Assembly (NCBI RefSeq): GCF_052169755.1
Contig: NZ_JBQNBV010000081.1
Location: 1 to 9,636, forward strand
Length of the DNA: 9,636 nucleotides
Direction: 5' to 3'
Source of the DNA: Selenomonas sp052169755
Lineage (GTDB): Bacteria > Bacillota > Negativicutes > Selenomonadales > Selenomonadaceae
The position numbers and the translations under genes are program-made. Position 1 is the first letter of the stretch, and every line of letters begins with the position of its first letter. This document shows positions 6,129 to 9,636 of this stretch, piece by piece. The notes beneath the pieces were generated by a model. That model did not search any database and had not been told where the DNA came from. It saw only the letters and a program-made list of their open reading frames with translations.

Positions 6129-9100
6129 TCACTCGATCTTGAGCGTCAGCTTCTCTCCGTTGATGTTCCATGCCTTGCCCGTCACATTATCGTCATAGGA
6201 AATCGCGTCGGCGAGCGTGATGCGCTTGATGTACTCCTCGTTCTTCGCCATGAGCGCTGCGATCTTCTCGTTGCCTCCCGCCGTGATCTTGATGTGGTCG
6301 GTGACCTCGAAGCCGTTCTCCTTGCGCATCGTCTGCACCTTGCTGACGATCTCGCGCACGAAGCCTTCCTCGATGAGCGCGGGGCTCAAGGTCGTCTCCA
6401 AAGCGATCGTGACCGCGCCGTAGCGCTCCGTGACGAAGCCTTCCGTCTGCGCCATCGACACCTCGACGTCTTCGGCTTCCAGCACGACTTCACCCGAAGG
6501 AAGCGCCAGCTTCAGCTTGCCCGTGCGGTCAAGTTCGTCCTTCGCCTCGTGCCCGTTGACCTTCGCGAGAGCCGCCTTGACCTCGCCGATCCTCTTCCCG
6601 ACCTTCGGGCCCAAGACCTTGAACTGCGGTTTGAAGCTGTAGCTCAAGAACTCTTCCATGTCGCTCTTAAAGACGACCTCTTTGACATTCAGCTCGCTCT
6701 CGACGATCTCGCGGAAGAAATCGTCGAGCGCGTGCGCCGCCTTGACGAACATCCTGCCGATGGGCTGGCGATTCTTGATGTTCGCAGCATTTCGCGCCGC
6801 ACGCCCCAAGACGACGATCTCAAGGACGATCTCCATGTTGTCCTCAAGCGATGCGTCAATATAGTCTTCGCGTACGACAGGGAAATCGCAAAGATGGACG
6901 CTCTCGGGTGCCGTCTGATCAATGCTGCAGACGATGTTTTGATAGATCGCCTCTGTCATGAAGGGGATCATCGGCGCAGCGGCCTTTACCGTCGTCACAA
7001 GAGCCGTGTAAAGCGTCATATAGGCGTTGACCTTATCGCTGCCATCGCCCTTCGCCCAGAAGCGCTCACGGCTGCGGCGCACATACCAGTTGCTCAGTTC
7101 ATCGACAAATCCCTGCAAAGCCTTCGCGGCTTCCGTGACCTTGTAGGCGGCGAGGTTTTCATCGACCGCCTTGACCATCGTGTTAAGACGCGACAGGATC
7201 CATTTGTCCATGACGGCGAGCTTTTCGTAGTCGAGCGCATGATCGAGCGGGTTGAAGTTGTCAATGTTGGCATAGAGCACATAGAACGCATACGTGTTCC
7301 ACAGCGTGCCCATGAACTTTCGCTGCCCTTCCTGCACCGCGCCGTCGTGGTAACGGTTCGGCAGCCACGGTGCGCTGTTCTCATAAAAGTACCAGCGAAT
7401 CGCATCCGCACCGTGCTTTCTAAGCGCGTCCATCGGGTCGACAGCGTTGCCCTTCGACTTCGACATCTTACGCCCGTTCTCGTCCTGCACATGACCGAGG
7501 ACGATGACATTCTTATACGGCGCTTTATGAAAGAGCAGCGTCGAGATGGCGATGAGCGAATAGAACCAGCCGCGCGTCTGATCGACCGCCTCGGAGATGA
7601 AGTCTGCCGGGAAGCGGCGCTCGAAAATCTCCTTGTTTTCAAACGGATAATGCCACTGCGCAAACGGCATCGAGCCGGAATCAAACCAGCAGTCGATGAC
7701 CTCGGGCACGCGGTGCATCTCTTCGCCGCACTCGGCGCAGCGGATCGTCACGGCATCGACATACGGACGATGCAGCTCCAGCTCGTCGGGGCAGTTCTCC
7801 GACAACGATTTAAGCTCCTCGATCGAACCGATCGAATGCTGATGACCGCAGCTGCACTCCCAGATATTGAGCGGCGTTCCCCAATAGCGGTTGCGGCTGA
7901 TGCCCCAATCCTGCACATGCTCCAGCCAGTCGCCGAAGCGTCCCTTGCCGATGCTCTCGGGAATCCAGTTGACCGTGTCATTGTTCGCAATCAGCTCGTC
8001 ACGCACCGCCGTCATCTTGATGAACCACGACTCACGCGCATAATAAACGAGCGGCGTGTCGCAGCGCCAGCAATGCGGATAGCTGTGCTCGAAAACGGGC
8101 GCCTTGAAGAGCAGCCCCTTCTCCTTCAAATCCTTCAAGATCAGCGGATCGGCGTCCTTGACAAAGACGCCCGGCCAGTCCGTGTCCTCCGTCATTTCGC
8201 CCTTCGCATCAACGAACTGCACGAAAGGCATGTCGTACTTGCGGCACACGCGATTATCGTCCTCGCCGAACGCCGGCGCCGTATGGACGATGCCCGTGCC
8301 GTCGGACGTCGTGACGTAGTCGTCGCAGATGACGAAAAACGCCTTTTTCTTAATTTTCCCCTCGGCATACGGATAGAGCGGCTCATAGTCGCGGTACTCC
8401 AGCTCCTTGCCCTTCATGCGTGCGAGGACTTCGCGCTCGCCCTCGACGCCGTCAAAGACCGTATGGACAAGCGCTTCCGCGAGATAGTAGACCGCATCGC
8501 CGACGCGCAGCTTCACATAATCCACCTCGGGATTGACGCAGAGACCGAGATTCGACGGCAGCGTCCACGGCGTCGTCGTCCACGCGAGAAAGTATGCGTC
8601 CTCGCCCTTCGCCTTGAACTTCACCAGGGCAGAGCGTTCCTTGACATCCTTGTAGCCCTGCGCGACCTCATGCGAAGAAAGCGGCGTACCGCAGCGCGGG
8701 CAGTAAGGCACGACCTTGTGACCCTTGTAGAGAAGGCCGCGCTTCCAGATCTCCTTGAGCGCCCACCATTCCGACTCGATGAAATCGTTCTCATAGGTGA
8801 TGTACGGATGTTCCATATCCGCCCAAAAACCGACGACGTCGGAGAACTCCTCCCACATGCCCTTGTACTTCCAGACAGATTCACGGCACTTCTTGATGAA
8901 AGGCTCCATACCGTACTTCTCGATCTGATCCTTGCCGTCGAGCCCGAGCGCCTTCTCCACCTCAAGCTCCACCGGCAGACCGTGCGTATCCCAGCCCGCC
9001 TTCCGGAGGACGCACTTTCCCTTCATCGACTGATAGCGCGGCAGCATGTCTTTGATGACGCGCGTCAGCACATGACCGATGTGCGGCTTGCCGTTCGCCG

Positions 9101-9248
9101 TCGGCGGTCCGTCGTAGAACGTGAAATTCTCCTTGCCCGCACGCTGGTCGATCGCTTTTTGCGCGATGTCGTGCGATTTCCAGAAGTCTTCGACCTCCTT
9201 CTCTCGCTCGACACAATTCAACGTCGTGTCTACCTTCTTATACAGCAA
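6129..9248 (-). CDS. ileS: Isoleucyl-tRNA synthetase, type 2
   Basis: This 1039-residue class I synthetase charges tRNA-Ile in the cytoplasm. The HIGH signature is at 56-59 within FYDGPPTANGKPHIGHV, and KMSKS is at 594-598. The CP1 editing domain, which removes mischarged valine, shows WTTTPWTLPSN from 223 and GTGIVHTAPAFGEDD from 317. Cysteine pairs in CPRC, CWRC and CAEC segments look like zinc sites. The opening FTFYDGPPTANG, the segment GWDTHGLPVE and the length put it in the eukaryote-like type 2 clade rather than the roughly 930-residue type 1 enzyme. Type 2 enzymes are known for natural tolerance of mupirocin. The start is TTG 9248, set by GGAGG seven bases upstream; in-frame read-through further upstream would cross a terminator hairpin. 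It is the first gene of ileS-trmO-csoR and has a structured leader with a terminator. Confidence 0.97.
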   Translation of the reverse strand: MLYKKVDTTLNCVEREKEVEDFWKSHDIAQKAIDQRAGKENFTFYDGPPTANGKPHIGHVLTRVIKDMLPRYQSMKGKCVLRKAGWDTHGLPVELEVEKALGLDGKDQIEKYGMEPFIKKCRESVWKYKGMWEEFSDVVGFWADMEHPYITYENDFIESEWWALKEIWKRGLLYKGHKVVPYCPRCGTPLSSHEVAQGYKDVKERSALVKFKAKGEDAYFLAWTTTPWTLPSNLGLCVNPEVDYVKLRVGDAVYYLAEALVHTVFDGVEGEREVLARMKGKELEYRDYEPLYPYAEGKIKKKAFFVICDDYVTTSDGTGIVHTAPAFGEDDNRVCRKYDMPFVQFVDAKGEMTEDTDWPGVFVKDADPLILKDLKEKGLLFKAPVFEHSYPHCWRCDTPLVYYARESWFIKMTAVRDELIANNDTVNWIPESIGKGRFGDWLEHVQDWGISRNRYWGTPLNIWECSCGHQHSIGSIEELKSLSENCPDELELHRPYVDAVTIRCAECGEEMHRVPEVIDCWFDSGSMPFAQWHYPFENKEIFERRFPADFISEAVDQTRGWFYSLIAISTLLFHKAPYKNVIVLGHVQDENGRKMSKSKGNAVDPMDALRKHGADAIRWYFYENSAPWLPNRYHDGAVQEGQRKFMGTLWNTYAFYVLYANIDNFNPLDHALDYEKLAVMDKWILSRLNTMVKAVDENLAAYKVTEAAKALQGFVDELSNWYVRRSRERFWAKGDGSDKVNAYMTLYTALVTTVKAAAPMIPFMTEAIYQNIVCSIDQTAPESVHLCDFPVVREDYIDASLEDNMEIVLEIVVLGRAARNAANIKNRQPIGRMFVKAAHALDDFFREIVESELNVKEVVFKSDMEEFLSYSFKPQFKVLGPKVGKRIGEVKAALAKVNGHEAKDELDRTGKLKLALPSGEVVLEAEDVEVSMAQTEGFVTERYGAVTIALETTLSPALIEEGFVREIVSKVQTMRKENGFEVTDHIKITAGGNEKIAALMAKNEEYIKRITLADAISYDDNVTGKAWNINGEKLTLKIE

Positions 9249-9255
9249 GATTTTC

Positions 9256-9260
9256 CCTCC
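9256..9260 (-). promoter_or_regulatory. Ribosome binding site fixing the TTG start of ileS
   Basis: TAGGAGGG in minus-strand RNA, with GGAGG at 9260-9256, lies seven bases before TTG 9248. The next codon is CTG and there is no ATG nearby, so TTG is the start. Confidence 0.85.
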
Positions 9261-9319
9261 TAAAATATCGTACAACGTACAGGAAAGCGGCGCAGCGCCA
9301 TGCGATACATGCTTCATAG

Positions 9320-9350
9320 AAAAAACCTTCATCCCGAAACAGGATGAAGG
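9320..9350 (-). terminator. Strong intrinsic terminator upstream of ileS
   Basis: Arms 9342-9350 and 9326-9334 form a perfect 9-bp stem (CCTTCATCC with GGATGAAGG) with a 7-base loop, followed by six U residues (9325-9320). It lies 71 bases before the ileS start on the same strand. Either it ends an upstream transcript, or it is an attenuator in the ileS leader. I see no good promoter between it and ileS, which favours the second. Confidence 0.85.
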
Positions 9351-9403
9351 CAAACTTTCCTGCCAGTTTTCTTCAGCATTTCATATCTCTTTTTCCATTC
9401 CTA

Positions 9404-9432
9404 ATAATAACGCAAAACAACAAAAAAGCCAA
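9404..9432 (-). promoter_or_regulatory. Predicted ileS promoter
   Basis: TTGGCT (9432-9427) and TATTAT (9409-9404) are 17 bp apart, with matches of four of six and five of six to the housekeeping consensus. Transcription would start near 9397. The -35 box overlaps the end of the long-range stem described at 9429-9588, so the two readings of this DNA compete. Confidence 0.45.
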
Positions 9433-9588
9433 GTGTTATCTTCCGAGAAATCTGCGTGGAAGATTTCTCGTATTTTATATATCATCAGCAGGAAAATAGA
9501 ATCTAATCTCGTAATAAGAATATAGGTGAATACGACTCAATTTCCTTATATTTGTATTCAACATGACAGTACCGCCATGAACACTTGG
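9421..9588 (-). other. Candidate structured RNA closed by a 9-bp stem and T run
   Basis: In minus-strand RNA CCAAGTGTT (9588-9580) is perfectly complementary to AACACTTGG (9437-9429), which is followed after one base by six U residues (9427-9422). Inside lie a 7-bp stem-loop with two wobbles (CATGGCG with TGTCATG, just after the 5' arm), two competing hairpins (TGAATAC/GTATTCA and AATATAAGG/CCTATATT, 9560-9519) and a perfect 10-bp hairpin (9470-9444). The layout resembles a multi-branched small RNA ending in a terminator. I recognise no known RNA family, and no clear promoter is seen upstream. Confidence 0.35.
9444..9470. repeat. Perfect 10-bp inverted repeat
   Basis: CGAGAAATCT (9444-9453) and AGATTTCTCG (9461-9470) flank a 7-base loop. 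No T run follows directly on either strand, so alone it is not a terminator. It is the most stable element inside the candidate structured RNA. Confidence 0.8.
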
Positions 9589-9608
9589 GAAGTTGAACGA
9601 AAGATGAT

Positions 9609-9630
9609 CCTTTTGCAAATATGCAAAAGG
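9609..9630. repeat. Perfect 9-bp inverted repeat at the right edge
   Basis: CCTTTTGCA (9609-9617) and TGCAAAAGG (9622-9630) enclose a 4-base loop. The window ends six bases later, so whether a T run follows on the plus strand cannot be seen. On the minus strand the next bases are not a T run. It may be a terminator of a plus-strand transcript or an operator. Confidence 0.6.
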
Positions 9631-9636
9631 CAGCAA

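Larger units (their letters stand above)
9249..9397 (-). promoter_or_regulatory. ileS leader with internal terminator (candidate attenuator)
   Basis: If the promoter at 9404-9432 is used, about 149 bases of untranslated RNA precede ileS. This leader holds a strong terminator (9320-9350). The 8-base segment CAGGAAAG (9362-9355) before it is perfectly complementary to CTTTCCTG (9287-9280) after it. A GGCGC-T-GCGCC palindrome lies near 9290-9300. No T-box sequence (GGGTGG-type) is visible, although Firmicute ileS genes are often under T-box control. A short frame MLKKTGRKVCLHPVSG runs through the hairpin but has no Ile codons, so classical leader-peptide control is unlikely. Confidence 0.45.

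Noticed and set aside
6294..9263. 989-codon plus-strand open frame opposite ileS
   Set aside because: Same reason: the minus-strand ileS has every family motif, and this frame resembles no family.
9249..9353. 35-residue N-terminal extension of IleS
   Set aside because: It would be translated through an intrinsic terminator, and the TTG at 9248 has an ideal ribosome binding site and starts at the usual point of the family.
9529..9539. AATACGACTCA, matching part of the T7 promoter core
   Set aside because: The essential downstream CTATAG part is missing and no phage genes are near; an 11-base chance match.
9519..9560. H-type pseudoknot from the two crossing stems
   Set aside because: The loops that must span the stems are only 0 and 1 base long, so both stems cannot form fully together. 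They are treated as alternative hairpins.
9577..9636. Plus-strand ATG with 20 open codons to the right edge
   Set aside because: No Shine-Dalgarno site or promoter is seen, and the frame crosses the inverted repeats. It could be a gene start only if sequence to the right supports it.
1..9636. tRNA genes, CRISPR arrays, insertion sequences
   Set aside because: Read on both strands; no cloverleaf, spaced repeat series, transposase or terminal repeat pair could be supported.

Overview
The window reads like the chromosome of a low-redundancy Firmicute, most likely of the Negativicutes type (Selenomonas-like). The genes are moderately GC-rich with G/C-rich third positions. The intergenic DNA is AT-rich. 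Shine-Dalgarno sites of the GGAGG type are strong, and TTG and GTG starts appear wherever those sites demand them. This taxonomic placement is inferred from composition, gene style and recall of the families; no marker gene was compared. Every gene except the first lies on the minus strand.

Left part (1-1164): an AT-rich edge region with a minus-strand terminator-like hairpin, then a plus-strand gene for an HTH-Fic protein. Its promoter carries three copies of a CCTTTACTT element, two direct and one inverted, which look like an autoregulatory operator. The Fic gene converges on copA, and the copA terminator lies between them.

Middle (1190-5083, minus): copA encodes a P1B-type copper-exporting ATPase with one heavy-metal-binding (HMA) domain at each end. 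The C-terminal HMA domain has its own in-frame ATG with a perfect GGAGG eight bases upstream, so the gene probably also makes a free 69-residue CopZ-like copper chaperone. Upstream of copA is a TTG-started gene for an HD-GYP (cyclic-di-GMP phosphodiesterase type) protein with its own terminator.

Right part (5400-9248, minus): a tight ileS-trmO-csoR gene set. It comprises a type-2 (eukaryote-like) isoleucyl-tRNA synthetase, a TsaA/TrmO-family tRNA methyltransferase and a CsoR-family metal-sensing repressor with a histidine-repeat N-terminus. trmO starts 20 bases after ileS, and csoR starts one base after trmO. The CsoR-type regulator is a reasonable candidate regulator of copA about 1.5 kb away, but this is inference.

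The 388 bases upstream of ileS hold no gene I can support. They contain a plausible promoter, a strong intrinsic terminator inside the predicted ileS leader (an attenuator arrangement without a recognisable T-box motif), and a 160-base segment closed by a perfect 9-bp long-range stem followed by a T run. This segment could be a structured RNA. The most interesting items are the nested copZ start, this ileS leader region, and the Fic operator.
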